A DNA stretch of 35,382 nucleotides from CAXMST01 sp038206985 (GTDB lineage Bacteria > Actinomycetota > Thermoleophilia > Solirubrobacterales > 70-9): NCBI GenBank assembly GCA_038206985.1, contig JBBRAH010000032.1:1-35382 (forward strand), read 5' to 3'. Numbering within the stretch: the stretch's first letter is position 1; every line of letters begins with the position of its first letter. The notes beneath the pieces were generated by a model. The model was not told the origin of the DNA and searched no databases. It worked only from the letters and a program-made list of their open reading frames with translations. Of this stretch, positions 23,811 through 32,313 are shown in pieces. A program made the position numbers and the translations under genes.

Positions 23811-23928
23811 TGTTCGCACCATCCAGAGCGGCTGAGGGACCCGGACCCGTGACGCCGCCGCAACCGACGAAGCTCCCAGGAGTGGGAACGGTGCGACAGC
23901 CGGGCCGATGCCAGCAAACGACCGAACA
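23811..23928 (+). ncRNA. SAM-I (S-box) type riboswitch upstream of methionine synthase
   Basis: The leader shows the S-box order of elements. P1 closes by TGTTCG (23811-23816) with CGAACA (23923-23928). Then come CCAGAGCGGCTGAGGGAC, the P2 stem GCGGC/GCCGC, and GCAACC (the K-turn side). P3 is ACCG...TCCCA-GGAG-TGGGA-aCGGT, followed by the conserved GGTGC. The element is about 118 bases long, normal for the class. P4 is less clear. Position directly in front of the methionine synthase gene is the expected context: SAM would switch the gene off. AGGAG at 23932 begins four bases after P1, and no T-run terminator follows, so control of translation start is more likely than attenuation. Confidence 0.75.
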
Positions 23929-23949
23929 CTCAGGAGCAGACCAGATCCC

Positions 23950-26900
23950 GTGACGCAGAGCAGAGACATCCTGGCCAAGGTGCGTGAGACGGTCGTCGTC
24001 TACGACGGCGGGATGGGCGCCACCCTGGAACCGATGGACCTCAGCAGCGAGGACTACGGCGGCCTGCAGGGCAAGTGCCACGAGGCGCTCGTCCTCAACC
24101 GCCCCGATGTGATCGAGGCCGTCCACGAATCGATGCTCGACGCCGGTGCGATCGTGCTCGAGACCGACTCCTTCCAGGGCTCCCGCCTGAAGCTGGAGGA
24201 GTGGGGTCTCGGCGAGCACACCGTCGAGGTCAACCGCAAAGCGGCAGAGATCGCCCGCAAGGCTGCCGGGCCGGACCGCTTCGTCGCCGGCTCGATCGGC
24301 CCCACCGGCTTCCTGCCCGCTTCCGACGACCCGACGCTCGGCAACATCACCTTCAAGCAGCTGGTCGAGGTCTTCGACGAGCAGGCCGGCGCGCTCGTGG
24401 AGGGTGGCGCCGACCTGATCATCATCGAAACCGCCCAGGACATCCTCGAGGTACGCGCGGCGATCGTCGGCGCCCGCGAGGGCTTCAAGCGCGTCGGGCA
24501 CGAGGTACCGATCCAGGTCTCGGTCTCGCTGCTCCCCAACGGCGGCAAGATGCTGCTCGGCACCGACATCGAGGCGGTGCTGGCGATCCTCGGTGGGATG
24601 GGGGTCGACATCCTCGGCCTCAACTGCTCTACCGGCCCCGAGGACATGCGGGATGCGATCCGCTACCTCGGCGAGAACTCGCACCTGCCGATCCACTGCA
24701 TCCCGAACGCGGGCCTGCCGATCCAGGGCGACGACGGCGAGACGATCTTCCCCGAGGCGCCGGAGCAGCTCGCGAAGGCGCTCGGCGGGTTCGTCGAGCG
24801 CCACGGCGTCGGCCTGGTCGGCGGCTGCTGCGGGACGACCCCTGAGCACATTGCGGCGATCGCCGAGCGGGTCAAGGGCCTGAAACCGGGCGAGCGCCCG
24901 GCCCCCGGCCCCGTCCGGATGGCATCGATGATGACCGCGGTCGACCTCGTCCAGGAGCCCGCACCGACGCTGGTGGGTGAGCGGGTCAACTCACAGGGCT
25001 CGCGCAAGGCAAAGGAGCTCCTGCTTGCCGACGACTACGACGGGCTGGTGGCGGTCGCCGAGGATCAGGTCGAGGGCGGCGCCCACCTGCTCGACGTCTG
25101 CGTGGCGCTCACCGAGCGCGACGACGAGGACGTGCAGATGAGCGAGGTCGTGACCCGGGTCTCGATGAGCCAGCCGTCGCCGATCCAGATCGACTCCACC
25201 GAGCCAGAGGTGATCGAGGCGGCGCTGGAGTCGATCTCCGGCCGCGCGATCGTCAACTCCGTCAACCTCGAGGCCGGCCCCGACAAGCTCAACATGGTCG
25301 TGCCGCTGGCGCTGCGCCACGGCGCCGCGCTGATCGCGCTGACGATCGACGAGGTCGGCATGGCGAAGACCGCAGAGCGCAAGCTCGAGATCGCCAAGGT
25401 GATCCACGAGCTCGCCTGCGAGAAGCACGGTCTCGATCCCGAGCTGCTGATCTTCGACCTGCTGACCTTCACCCTGACCACCGGTGAGGAGGAGTGGAGA
25501 CCCTCTGCGGTGGCGACGATCGAGGGGATCAAGGCGGTCAAGGACGCGCTGCCGGGGGTCAAGACCTCGCTTGGAGTCTCCAACGTCAGCTTCGGCATCT
25601 CCCAGCCCGCCCGGGCGGTGCTCAACTCGACCTTCCTGCATCACTGCGTCGAGGCCGGTCTGGATCTGGCGATGGTCAATCCGAACCACATCACGCCGTA
25701 CGGCGAGATTGACGAGGCCGAGCGCAAGCTCGCCGACGACCTCGTCTTCAATCGCTCCGACGACGCTCTGGAGAAGTACATCGAGCACTTCGAGAGCAAG
25801 GGCCCGGCCGAGGAGGAAGAGGCCGGCGATCCGACAGAGGGCATGGAGCCCGAGGAGGCCCTGCACTGGCACATCCTGCGCCGCAAGAAGGACGGCGTGG
25901 AGGACTGGATCGACCGCAGCAACGAGAAGATCGGCGCCGTGCCTACCCTGAACCAGGTGCTGCTGCCGGCGATGAAGGAGGTCGGCGACAAGTTCGGCGC
26001 CGGCGAGCTGATCCTGCCGTTCGTGCTGCAGTCGGCCGAGGTGATGAAGCGCGCCGTCGCCCGGCTCGAGAACTATCTCGAGAAGATGGACGACACCTCG
26101 AAGGGCAAGGTCGTGATCGCGACCGTGTTCGGCGATGTGCACGACATCGGCAAGAGCCTGGTCAACACGATCCTGACCAACAACGGCTACACCGTCGTCG
26201 ATCTCGGCAAGCAGGTCCCGATCGACACGATCATCGACGCGGCGACCGAGCACAAGGCTGACGCAATCGGCCTCTCGGCCCTGCTGGTCTCGACCTCCAA
26301 GCAGATGCCCGCCTGCATCGAGGAGCTGCACGACCGCGGCCACAACTTCCCGGTGCTGCTCGGCGGCGCGGCGATCAACCGCGACTTCAGCTACCGGGCG
26401 CTCTACCCGAAGGGCAAGGACTCCGACGAGACCTACGTCCCCGGGGTCTTCTACTGCAAGGACGCCTTCCAGGGCCTGGACACGATGGACGCGCTGCTCG
26501 AGAGCGGCAAGCGGGAGGACCTGCTCAAAGGGGTCGTCGAGGGCGCCGACAAGCTCCGCAATAAGAAGGTCGAGCCCGACGACAGCCCGCCCACCGACGA
26601 CGACTCGGTGCGCTCCGCCGCGCGCACCGATCTCGAGGTCCCCGAGCCGCCCTTCTGGGGCGTGCGGGAGATCGATGTCGACCTCGACGAGGTCTTCCCC
26701 TACCTGGACCGCCACGTGCTCTTCAAGCTGCACTGGGGCGGGCGCGGCAACAAGGGCGAGGAGTGGCGCAAGATCGTCGAGGGCGATGGCGACGACGAGG
26801 GCTTCCGGCCCAAGCTCGAGCGGATGTGGGCCGAGCAGGACTACCTGCGCCCGAAGGTTCGCACCGGCTACTTCCCCTGCAACGCCGACGGCAACGAGCT

Positions 26901-27549
26901 GGTGATCTTCGACCCAGAGGACCACGACACCGAGATCGAGCGCTTCGTCTTCCCGCGTCAGCCCAAGCACGACCGGATCTGCCTGAGCGACTTCTACCGG
27001 CCGCTCGGCGAAAACGGCGACGGCGAGCGCGACGTGGTCGCCCTGCAGGGCGTCACAGTCGGCCCCGAGGTAACGGAACGGATCGAGCAGCTCGAGAAGG
27101 ACGGCGAGTTCGCCGAGCAGCTCTTCACGCACGGGCTCGGCGTCCAGGCGGCCGAGGGCCTGGCGGAGTGGAACCACGCGCGGATCCGCGCCGAGCTCGA
27201 CATCGACCCGGGCCAGGGCCGGCGCTACTCCTGGGGCTACCCGGCCTGCCCGGAGCAGTCGGAGCACGCCAAGCTCTGGGGTCTGCTGAAGCTCGATGAG
27301 ATCGGCATGGGGCTCTCCCACGGCTACGCGGTCGAGCCCGAGCAGTCGACGGTGGCGATCATCGCCCACCACCCCCAGGCGGTCTACTTCGGAATGAAGT
27401 CAGGCTTCATCCCCGATGAGGCGAAGACCGACGAGCTGATCGCAGGCACCGATCGCGGCGGCGAGCTGCCGGCCGACGAGGACTTCGAGGGCGACGGCAC
27501 CATAGAGTCCGAGGTGGACGAGCCCAGCGGAGACCCCGCCTCAGCCTGA
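23950..27549 (+). CDS. metH: Cobalamin-dependent methionine synthase
   Basis: A 1199-residue enzyme that transfers the methyl group of methyltetrahydrofolate to homocysteine through cobalamin. All four modules are present in order. The homocysteine domain (1-305) has zinc ligands Cys226, Cys293 and Cys294. The pterin domain spans about 330-620. The cap plus B12 domain (about 640-870) has GDVHDIGKS, with His731 as the cobalt ligand. The AdoMet reactivation domain (about 900-1180) has RRYSWGYPACPEQ and IAHHPQAVYFGM. Acidic linkers separate the modules, and an acidic tail follows. The GTG at 23950 is preferred: the in-frame ATG at 23908 lies inside the riboswitch aptamer. AGGAG is 13 bases upstream of the GTG, rather far, so the exact start is not certain. 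Confidence 0.96.
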   Translation: MTQSRDILAKVRETVVVYDGGMGATLEPMDLSSEDYGGLQGKCHEALVLNRPDVIEAVHESMLDAGAIVLETDSFQGSRLKLEEWGLGEHTVEVNRKAAEIARKAAGPDRFVAGSIGPTGFLPASDDPTLGNITFKQLVEVFDEQAGALVEGGADLIIIETAQDILEVRAAIVGAREGFKRVGHEVPIQVSVSLLPNGGKMLLGTDIEAVLAILGGMGVDILGLNCSTGPEDMRDAIRYLGENSHLPIHCIPNAGLPIQGDDGETIFPEAPEQLAKALGGFVERHGVGLVGGCCGTTPEHIAAIAERVKGLKPGERPAPGPVRMASMMTAVDLVQEPAPTLVGERVNSQGSRKAKELLLADDYDGLVAVAEDQVEGGAHLLDVCVALTERDDEDVQMSEVVTRVSMSQPSPIQIDSTEPEVIEAALESISGRAIVNSVNLEAGPDKLNMVVPLALRHGAALIALTIDEVGMAKTAERKLEIAKVIHELACEKHGLDPELLIFDLLTFTLTTGEEEWRPSAVATIEGIKAVKDALPGVKTSLGVSNVSFGISQPARAVLNSTFLHHCVEAGLDLAMVNPNHITPYGEIDEAERKLADDLVFNRSDDALEKYIEHFESKGPAEEEEAGDPTEGMEPEEALHWHILRRKKDGVEDWIDRSNEKIGAVPTLNQVLLPAMKEVGDKFGAGELILPFVLQSAEVMKRAVARLENYLEKMDDTSKGKVVIATVFGDVHDIGKSLVNTILTNNGYTVVDLGKQVPIDTIIDAATEHKADAIGLSALLVSTSKQMPACIEELHDRGHNFPVLLGGAAINRDFSYRALYPKGKDSDETYVPGVFYCKDAFQGLDTMDALLESGKREDLLKGVVEGADKLRNKKVEPDDSPPTDDDSVRSAARTDLEVPEPPFWGVREIDVDLDEVFPYLDRHVLFKLHWGGRGNKGEEWRKIVEGDGDDEGFRPKLERMWAEQDYLRPKVRTGYFPCNADGNELVIFDPEDHDTEIERFVFPRQPKHDRICLSDFYRPLGENGDGERDVVALQGVTVGPEVTERIEQLEKDGEFAEQLFTHGLGVQAAEGLAEWNHARIRAELDIDPGQGRRYSWGYPACPEQSEHAKLWGLLKLDEIGMGLSHGYAVEPEQSTVAIIAHHPQAVYFGMKSGFIPDEAKTDELIAGTDRGGELPADEDFEGDGTIESEVDEPSGDPASA

Positions 27550-27616
27550 GAGATCCGCGCCCGCCGGCGCTCGGGCCCTCTTGATCGAGGACCGGGGCGC
27601 GGCCGTAGGGAGGGGC

Positions 27617-28507
27617 ATGCACCCAGGCCTTGCCCAGATACAGCGAAGGCAGATCGAGCTCGGCGGGCCGCTGGCCCTGCTCGAGTGGGAGGGGGGAGAC
27701 GGGAGTCCGCTGCTCTGCGTCCACGGTGCCGACGGCTCGGCCGCCAACTGGATCGACCTGGCGCCGCTGCTCGCGCCCGGGCGCCGGGTGGTCGCGCTCG
27801 ACCTGCCCGGGTTCGGCCGCTCCCCGCTGGCGGGGCGCTCGACCTCGATGACGGCCTACGCCGATCTCGTGGGTGAGCTGATCGAGGGGGAGCTCGGCGG
27901 CCGCGCTGTCGTGGCCGGCAACTCGATGGGCGGGGTCGTCACCGTCCTGGCCGCCGCGCGCCACCCCGGGTCTGTGACGGGTGTAGCTCTCTTCGCGCCG
28001 GCCCTGCCGAGGGCCGGCCACCTACCCCTCGACCCCACCTTCGCCGCGATGCTCGCCCCCTTCTACGTCCCCGGCGTCATGGGTCTGGAGGCACGTCGTC
28101 GCGGGCGTCTCGACCCCGAGCGCCGCGTTCGATCGCTGCTGGAGATGTGTTACGCGCCCGGCCGACGCGAGTCGGCGGAGGCGTTCGCGGAGATGGTCGC
28201 GGTCGCCCGCGAGCGGCAGCCGGCCGATCAGGTCAAGGGCTGGACCGGGGCCTTCCGCAGCCTGCTCGTCTGGCTCGCGCGCCGCCGCGCCTTCCACGCT
28301 CAGGCCGATCGCATCGCCGCGCCGACTCTGATCATCGAGGGGCTGGAAGATCCGATCATCCCGCACAGTTCGGTCGAGGCGACCCTGGCGCGTCATCCCA
28401 GCTGGAGGGGCGTCGGGCTGGACGGGGTCGGCCATGTGCCCCAGCTGGAGGAGCCGGCCCGCTGCGCACAGGCGGTCGAGGACTTCTGCGCCAGCCTCGG
28501 CTTCTAG
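27617..28507 (+). CDS. Alpha/beta-hydrolase fold protein
   Basis: A 296-residue hydrolase with the full triad: Ser103 in the nucleophile elbow GNSMGG, Asp245 in GLEDPI and His273 in VGHVPQ. The oxyanion loop HGADGS (36-41) and DLPGFGRS follow the usual order, and a helical cap lies between (about 135-215). The substrate is unknown; these motifs fit C-C hydrolases, esterases and lactonases alike. The ATG at 27617 has GGGAGG just upstream, which decides it over a TTG at 27581. It lies 67 bp after metH, convergent with YaaA, and ends before a bidirectional terminator hairpin. Confidence 0.85.
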   Translation: MHPGLAQIQRRQIELGGPLALLEWEGGDGSPLLCVHGADGSAANWIDLAPLLAPGRRVVALDLPGFGRSPLAGRSTSMTAYADLVGELIEGELGGRAVVAGNSMGGVVTVLAAARHPGSVTGVALFAPALPRAGHLPLDPTFAAMLAPFYVPGVMGLEARRRGRLDPERRVRSLLEMCYAPGRRESAEAFAEMVAVARERQPADQVKGWTGAFRSLLVWLARRRAFHAQADRIAAPTLIIEGLEDPIIPHSSVEATLARHPSWRGVGLDGVGHVPQLEEPARCAQAVEDFCASLGF

Positions 28508-28521
28508 ATGGCGAGTGGTCA

Positions 28522-28546
28522 GAAACCCCTGATAGTCAGGGATTTC
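28522..28546. terminator. Bidirectional terminator hairpin between convergent genes
   Basis: GAAACCCCTGA (28522-28532), loop TAG, TCAGGGATTTC (28536-28546): an 11-bp stem with one mismatch. It lies just after the hydrolase stop on the plus strand and covers the YaaA stop on the minus strand, so it can end both messages. The stem's A/T outer pairs provide short U stretches only. Confidence 0.6.
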
Positions 28547-29252
28547 CGACCTCTCGCTCGATCACGTCGAGCGTCCAGCGGCGTCGCTCGGAGCCGTCGA
28601 GGCAGCTCAACTCGACACCCATCCCGTTGCTCTCGGCAATCTCGGCCAGGCCCGAGGCGCTCCGCGGTGGGGCGCCCGGGGCGGTGAGGAGGACCCGCGT
28701 CAGATCGCCGCGGGTGGCCTTGGCCATGTGGGAGACCGGCTTGCGCTTGCCGCCGGGCTCCTCGCGGAAGGCGCGGACCGCGACGTGAGTCGCCTGCTGT
28801 GGCCGCCACAGCGAGACGTAGGCGCCGGAGCGGCAGTCCACCACCAGCTCGCGCGGGCTGTCACGTGGTGCCAGGGCCGCCGCGAGCAGTGGTCGCCACA
28901 GCGCCGCCACCTTGCCGACTCCCGGTACCGGCTCGCCCACGGGAAGCTTGTATCTCGGGATCCTGTCAGCGGGGCTCAGCAGTCCCCAGAGCCCGCTGGC
29001 GATCAGCAAGTGGGAGTTGGCCCGCCTCCGGGCGGGGGCGGGCAGGGAAGACAGCCCGAGCCGCTCGTAGAGCACGCCCGTGTAGACCTCGGCCGCCCGC
29101 GCTGCCGGCGCCGAGCGCAAGTCCAGATCGAGCGCCTCGGTGAGCAGCTCCCGCAGCTCCCCGAGCTCCGCCGCGAAGCTCAGGGCACTCAGGGTCGCCG
29201 GCTTACCTGAGGGCTCGGCCTTGCCCTCAGAAGGTGGCAGCAGGATCAGCAT
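28536..29252 (-). CDS. yaaA: YaaA family (DUF328/UPF0246) peroxide-stress DNA-binding protein
   Basis: A 238-residue YaaA protein, recognised by the N-terminal MLILLPPSEGK, YTGVLYERL, LLIASGLWGLLSPADRIPRYKL, RSGAYVSLW and KRKPVSHMAKATRG blocks. In E. coli YaaA limits free iron and oxidative DNA damage under peroxide stress and binds DNA. The ATG at 29252 starts the canonical LILLPPSE strand. It lies 21 bp after the stop of the hydrolase upstream on the same strand, with no strong ribosome site, so the pair is probably one operon. The diiron ferritin-like gene divergent from that operon suits an oxidative-stress/iron theme. Confidence 0.88.
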   Translation of the reverse strand: MLILLPPSEGKAEPSGKPATLSALSFAAELGELRELLTEALDLDLRSAPAARAAEVYTGVLYERLGLSSLPAPARRRANSHLLIASGLWGLLSPADRIPRYKLPVGEPVPGVGKVAALWRPLLAAALAPRDSPRELVVDCRSGAYVSLWRPQQATHVAVRAFREEPGGKRKPVSHMAKATRGDLTRVLLTAPGAPPRSASGLAEIAESNGMGVELSCLDGSERRRWTLDVIEREVGNP

Positions 29253-29273
29253 CGGCGGGGTTGGCCCGGGTGT

Positions 29274-30212
29274 CTAGGGATGCTCGTAGCCGTCGGGGAA
29301 GTTGAGGAGCATCCGCGCTAGTTCGGCAGGTGTTTCGAGTTGTGGGCAGTGCCCACAGTCGGGGATGATCTCGATGTCCGAGTAGGGCACGGTGCGCAGG
29401 ACCCGTTCGGCGCCTCCGGTGTAGACCATCCGGTCCCGTTCGCCCCAGACCAGCAGCAGCGGGCACTGGATCCGCTCCAGGCGAAACGGCTCCGTGAGCT
29501 CGGGCAGCATGCGCCTGCCGAGGTCGAGGATCTCAGTACCCCGCTCGACGGTGGGGATGTGTGCCGTGAACGAGCTGATCGCCTCGCCGGCGGCGAGGTT
29601 CGGCCTGGAGAAGGCCAGCTGCGCGTAGACCCGGCCAACGACCTCGCGGACCAGCGGTTGCGGAACCGGCAGGGGCGAGAGCTGCAGCAAGCGCAGCAGG
29701 CGGGTGCTCTCGATCGCCCCGAACCAGCGGGCCATCTCCAGGCCGGCGGGCGCGATCGGGATCACGCCGGCGACCGGGAGCTCGTCGCGCTCCGCGGCGC
29801 GCATCGCAAGGCAGCCGCCGAGGGAGTTCCCGGCGATGTAGACGGGCGAGCCGCCGTGTGCCTCGCTCAGCCGCCGGACGCCCGCCGAGACCATCCGGTC
29901 CCATTGCTGCAACAGCGACTGGTTGCGGTCGATCTCGGCCGCCGTGCCGAAGCCGCCAAGATCGATCGCGCCCGCCGCCCGCCCCGCAGCGGCCAGCTGA
30001 TCGAGCAGCGGCCGCCAGGTATCGGCGCTGTCCGCGAAGCCGTGCAGCAACAGCAGGGGGACGGCCGCACCCTCCAGTTCCAGGACGCGAGTCTCGACGC
30101 CGCCGAGAGTTGCCCGGGACTCGTTCAGCGAGGCGGGGGGGAGGGCGCCCGGCGGGCCGCCGACGGTCAGGGGATGTTTGGGGGCGGGCTCTACGGGCAT
30201 ATCAATGCTCAT
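29274..30212 (-). CDS. Alpha/beta-hydrolase fold protein
   Basis: A 312-residue hydrolase with LLLLHGFADSADTW (oxyanion loop, 53-66), nucleophile Ser130 in AGNSLGG, Asp260 in WGERD and His288 in CGHCPQ. The first 45 residues are proline-rich and low in structure. The substrate cannot be assigned; the arrangement is that of the broad esterase/haloperoxidase/hydrolase family. The ATG at 30212 was chosen over a start at 30263, which adds a shadow-like stretch; ATG 30200 is also possible. It leads the operon with YaaA and is divergent from the ferritin-like gene. Confidence 0.82.
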   Translation of the reverse strand: MSIDMPVEPAPKHPLTVGGPPGALPPASLNESRATLGGVETRVLELEGAAVPLLLLHGFADSADTWRPLLDQLAAAGRAAGAIDLGGFGTAAEIDRNQSLLQQWDRMVSAGVRRLSEAHGGSPVYIAGNSLGGCLAMRAAERDELPVAGVIPIAPAGLEMARWFGAIESTRLLRLLQLSPLPVPQPLVREVVGRVYAQLAFSRPNLAAGEAISSFTAHIPTVERGTEILDLGRRMLPELTEPFRLERIQCPLLLVWGERDRMVYTGGAERVLRTVPYSDIEIIPDCGHCPQLETPAELARMLLNFPDGYEHP

Positions 30213-30281
30213 AGGATTTCTAGCGTGCGGCCCCGACGCCGCAGGCCAACCAGCCACTGACATTCACCGAAGGAGCTTGCA

Positions 30282-30779
30282 ATGACCGACCGGAACGTGC
30301 TCGCAGAGGAGAACAGCGAAAAGCGCGAGGAGATCGTGGCGCTGCTCGAGAAGGCCTACTGGATGGAGATCGAGACGGTGATGAGCTACGTCGCCAACTC
30401 GGTCAACCCCGACGGCGTGCGCGCCGCTGAGATCAAGGAATCGCTCGCCGCCGACATCCAGGAGGAGCTCGCGCACGCCCAGCAGTTCGCGGCGCGGATC
30501 AAGGAGCTCTATGGCGTGGTGCCCGGGTCCTCGAAGTTCACGGCTGAGCAGAGCTTTCTCGAGCCGCCCGCTGAGCAGACCGACCTGACGCACGTGATCA
30601 AGGGCGTGATCGAGGCCGAGCAGGGCGCGATCGAGTACTACAGCAAGATCATCGAGATCTGCTCCGACGTCGATCCGGTGACCGAGGACATGCTCATCGC
30701 GATCCTGCGCGACGAGCAGGGACACATGCGCGAGTTCGAGGGATTCCTGCGCGAGTACGAGGCCGAGGGCCTCGCCTGA
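30282..30779 (+). CDS. Ferritin-like diiron protein (bacterioferritin/DPS-related)
   Basis: A 165-residue four-helix-bundle protein. The diiron ligands are visible: Glu29/Glu31 in MEIETVMSY, Glu62-x2-His65 in EELAH, Glu111/Glu113 in IEAEQGAIEYY and Glu145-x2-His148 in DEQGH. No heme-ligand Met as in true bacterioferritin can be assigned with confidence. It would oxidise and store or detoxify iron. AAGGAG six bases before the ATG is a good ribosome site. It is flanked by the hydrolase-YaaA operon (divergent) and by a small unknown gene downstream that has its own promoter. Confidence 0.85.
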   Translation: MTDRNVLAEENSEKREEIVALLEKAYWMEIETVMSYVANSVNPDGVRAAEIKESLAADIQEELAHAQQFAARIKELYGVVPGSSKFTAEQSFLEPPAEQTDLTHVIKGVIEAEQGAIEYYSKIIEICSDVDPVTEDMLIAILRDEQGHMREFEGFLREYEAEGLA

Positions 30780-30807
30780 GGCGCTCGCCGACCGGCGGGC
30801 AGGCGGC

Positions 30808-30827
30808 CGTGAAACGAAGATTTCACG
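30808..30827. promoter_or_regulatory. 20-bp palindrome (operator or weak terminator)
   Basis: CGTGAAA and TTTCACG are perfect 7-bp inverted arms around CGAAGA. It lies 29 bp after the ferritin-like stop and 20 bp before the -10 box of the small gene at 30862, about where that promoter's -35 falls. No T-run follows the stem, which favours an operator, but a weak terminator for the ferritin-like gene is not excluded. Confidence 0.5.
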
Positions 30828-30847
30828 AGCAGTTTATGAGCCTTTGC

Positions 30848-30853
30848 TAACCT
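30848..30853 (+). promoter_or_regulatory. -10 box TAACCT of a leaderless promoter
   Basis: TAACCT lies 8 bases before the ATG at 30862, with no Shine-Dalgarno between. The palindrome at 30808-30827 overlaps the -35 region. Confidence 0.5.
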
Positions 30854-30861
30854 CGCGTCAG

Positions 30862-31086
30862 ATGAACACCACACATCCACTTGAGCCCGGTACCGATGAG
30901 CGGCCGATCCCCGGTCGTCCACCCGCGCTTGAGCTGGGTGACGGCTCCCGTCTGGTGCTCGACGAGGCCAGCGCCTCGCCGATCATCTGCCGTATCGACG
31001 GCGAGACGTGCGAGCGGATCAGCCTCGACGACGCGATGCGCCTCGGTGGCCAGCCCTTCGACGGCTACCGCCGGCTGCGCGGCTGA
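30862..31086 (+). CDS. Small hypothetical protein, 74 residues
   Basis: I do not recognise this protein. It is soluble and acidic, with a proline-rich start (RPIPGRPPALEL), a likely small beta region (GSRLVLDEASASPIICRI) and two cysteines (residues 43 and 49). It ends PFDGYRRLRG. Support for it being real comes from its codon use, the TANNNT box 8 bp before this ATG and its place after the ferritin-like gene. It is convergent with the PQQ-type dehydrogenase gene. Confidence 0.55.
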   Translation: MNTTHPLEPGTDERPIPGRPPALELGDGSRLVLDEASASPIICRIDGETCERISLDDAMRLGGQPFDGYRRLRG

Positions 31087-31129
31087 GGCCCCGTTTCCGC
31101 CTCGGCGATTTCGCCGGCCGGTCGGCCTT

Positions 31130-32311
31130 CTACTTCGGCTTGATCGTGAAGACCCTGCCGCTGAACAGGTTCGCGAAGTAGATCCGTCCGCGGGCATCCT
31201 CACCGAAGCTCGAGATCCCTGGCTGGCTCCCGATGTTGAGGCTGCGGTCCTTGCGGGCGCCCTTCGTGTTCGGGATCAGGCTGCGCAGCCGGCCCCCGCA
31301 GAAATCGGCGTAGACGTAGCGACCGAAGAGTGAGGGAATACGCTTGTCCCGGACGACGTAGCCGCCCGTGATCGAGCAGCGACCGCCGTCGTGGCTGTAG
31401 TCGAGTATCGGTCTCTCGTGGTTTTTGGGCACCGGGCCGCCGCCGGGATAGCGCAGGTCGCCCTCGAAGGCGTTCCAGCCGAAGTTGGCACCGCGCGCGT
31501 TGCCGAGCTTCTCGTAGTCGATCTCCTCGCGCCGGTCCTGGCCCACGTCGCCGATGACGATCTTCTTCCGGGCCCGGTCGAACGAGAAGCGATAGGGGTT
31601 GCGCAGGCCGAAGGCAAAGATCTCCCGTGCCCCGGGGCCCTTCCGGAACGGGTTGTCGCGAGGCACCGTGTACGGCTGCTTGCCCTTGCGCCGTGGGTCG
31701 ATGCGCAGGATCTTGCCGAGTAGCGAGCGCTTGTCCTGGCCGTTGCCCTTCGGGTCGCCACCGCCGCCCCCGTCGCCGGTGGAGATGTAGAGCTTGCGGT
31801 CCGGCCCGAACTGCAGCTGCCCACCGTTGTGATTTGGGGCGAAGCGGTGACGGATGCGGAGCACGGTTCGTCCCGAGCCCTCCCTGGCATCGCGTGGGTT
31901 CTTCCGAGCGGTGCGGTATTCCCGCACGACGAGATCGCCCTTGCCGTCGGTGTAGAAGACGTAGAAGCGGCGGTTCTTCCCGTAGGCGGGGCTGAAGGCG
32001 ACCGAGAGCAGGCCCCGCTCGCCTCCCGACTGGACGCGCCTGTTGATGTTGAGGAAGCTGCCGCCGAGCTTGTGTCCGTCCTTGATCATCCGGATCACCC
32101 CGGCCTGCTCGACGACGAAGACCAGGCCGTTGGCCCCCCGGGGACCGTGCACATACACCGGGTCCTTGAAGCGCGCGATCGAGGAGGCACCGAACCCGCC
32201 CCGGCCATCCCCGGCGGCCGCCTGCGCGACGGTTTGGCCCAGGGCCGCCAGCATGACCCCGACCAGCATGAGCACAGCCAGGGGCGCCTTCTTGCCCAAG
32301 CTCCCGCGCAT
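31130..32311 (-). CDS. Secreted PQQ-dependent sugar dehydrogenase-like protein (GSDH propeller)
   Basis: A 393-residue exported six-blade propeller. A signal peptide (about 1-32, VAQAAA) precedes GERGLLSVAFSP, NHNGGQLQFG, YISTGDGG, LLGKILRIDP and FGLRNPYRFSFD, the block order of soluble glucose/sorbosone (aldose sugar) dehydrogenases. The His of NHNGG is the catalytic base in the Acinetobacter enzyme, and Arg-Asn of LRNPYR contacts PQQ there, so cofactor binding is plausible. No PQQ synthesis genes are in the window. It starts two bases after the TGA of its paralogue, so the two are cotranscribed. Confidence 0.88.
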   Translation of the reverse strand: MRGSLGKKAPLAVLMLVGVMLAALGQTVAQAAAGDGRGGFGASSIARFKDPVYVHGPRGANGLVFVVEQAGVIRMIKDGHKLGGSFLNINRRVQSGGERGLLSVAFSPAYGKNRRFYVFYTDGKGDLVVREYRTARKNPRDAREGSGRTVLRIRHRFAPNHNGGQLQFGPDRKLYISTGDGGGGGDPKGNGQDKRSLLGKILRIDPRRKGKQPYTVPRDNPFRKGPGAREIFAFGLRNPYRFSFDRARKKIVIGDVGQDRREEIDYEKLGNARGANFGWNAFEGDLRYPGGGPVPKNHERPILDYSHDGGRCSITGGYVVRDKRIPSLFGRYVYADFCGGRLRSLIPNTKGARKDRSLNIGSQPGISSFGEDARGRIYFANLFSGRVFTIKPK

Positions 32312-32313
32312 GC

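Noticed and set aside
23908..23949. ATG at 23908 as the methionine synthase start
   Set aside because: It falls inside the riboswitch aptamer and lacks a ribosome site; GTG at 23950 begins closer to the family's N-terminus.
22537..24849. 770-codon minus-strand frame across the glycosyltransferase fusion, riboswitch and metH start
   Set aside because: It runs antisense through two certain genes and an intergenic leader; its composition is typical shadow sequence.
24991..27372. 793-codon minus-strand frame opposite metH
   Set aside because: Antisense shadow of methionine synthase; it is rich in Leu/Val/Asp/His, with no recognisable domain.
31103..31116. CGGCGA-TT-TCGCCG inverted repeat between convergent genes as a terminator
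   Set aside because: The loop is too small and no T-run follows; it is kept only as a weak possibility.
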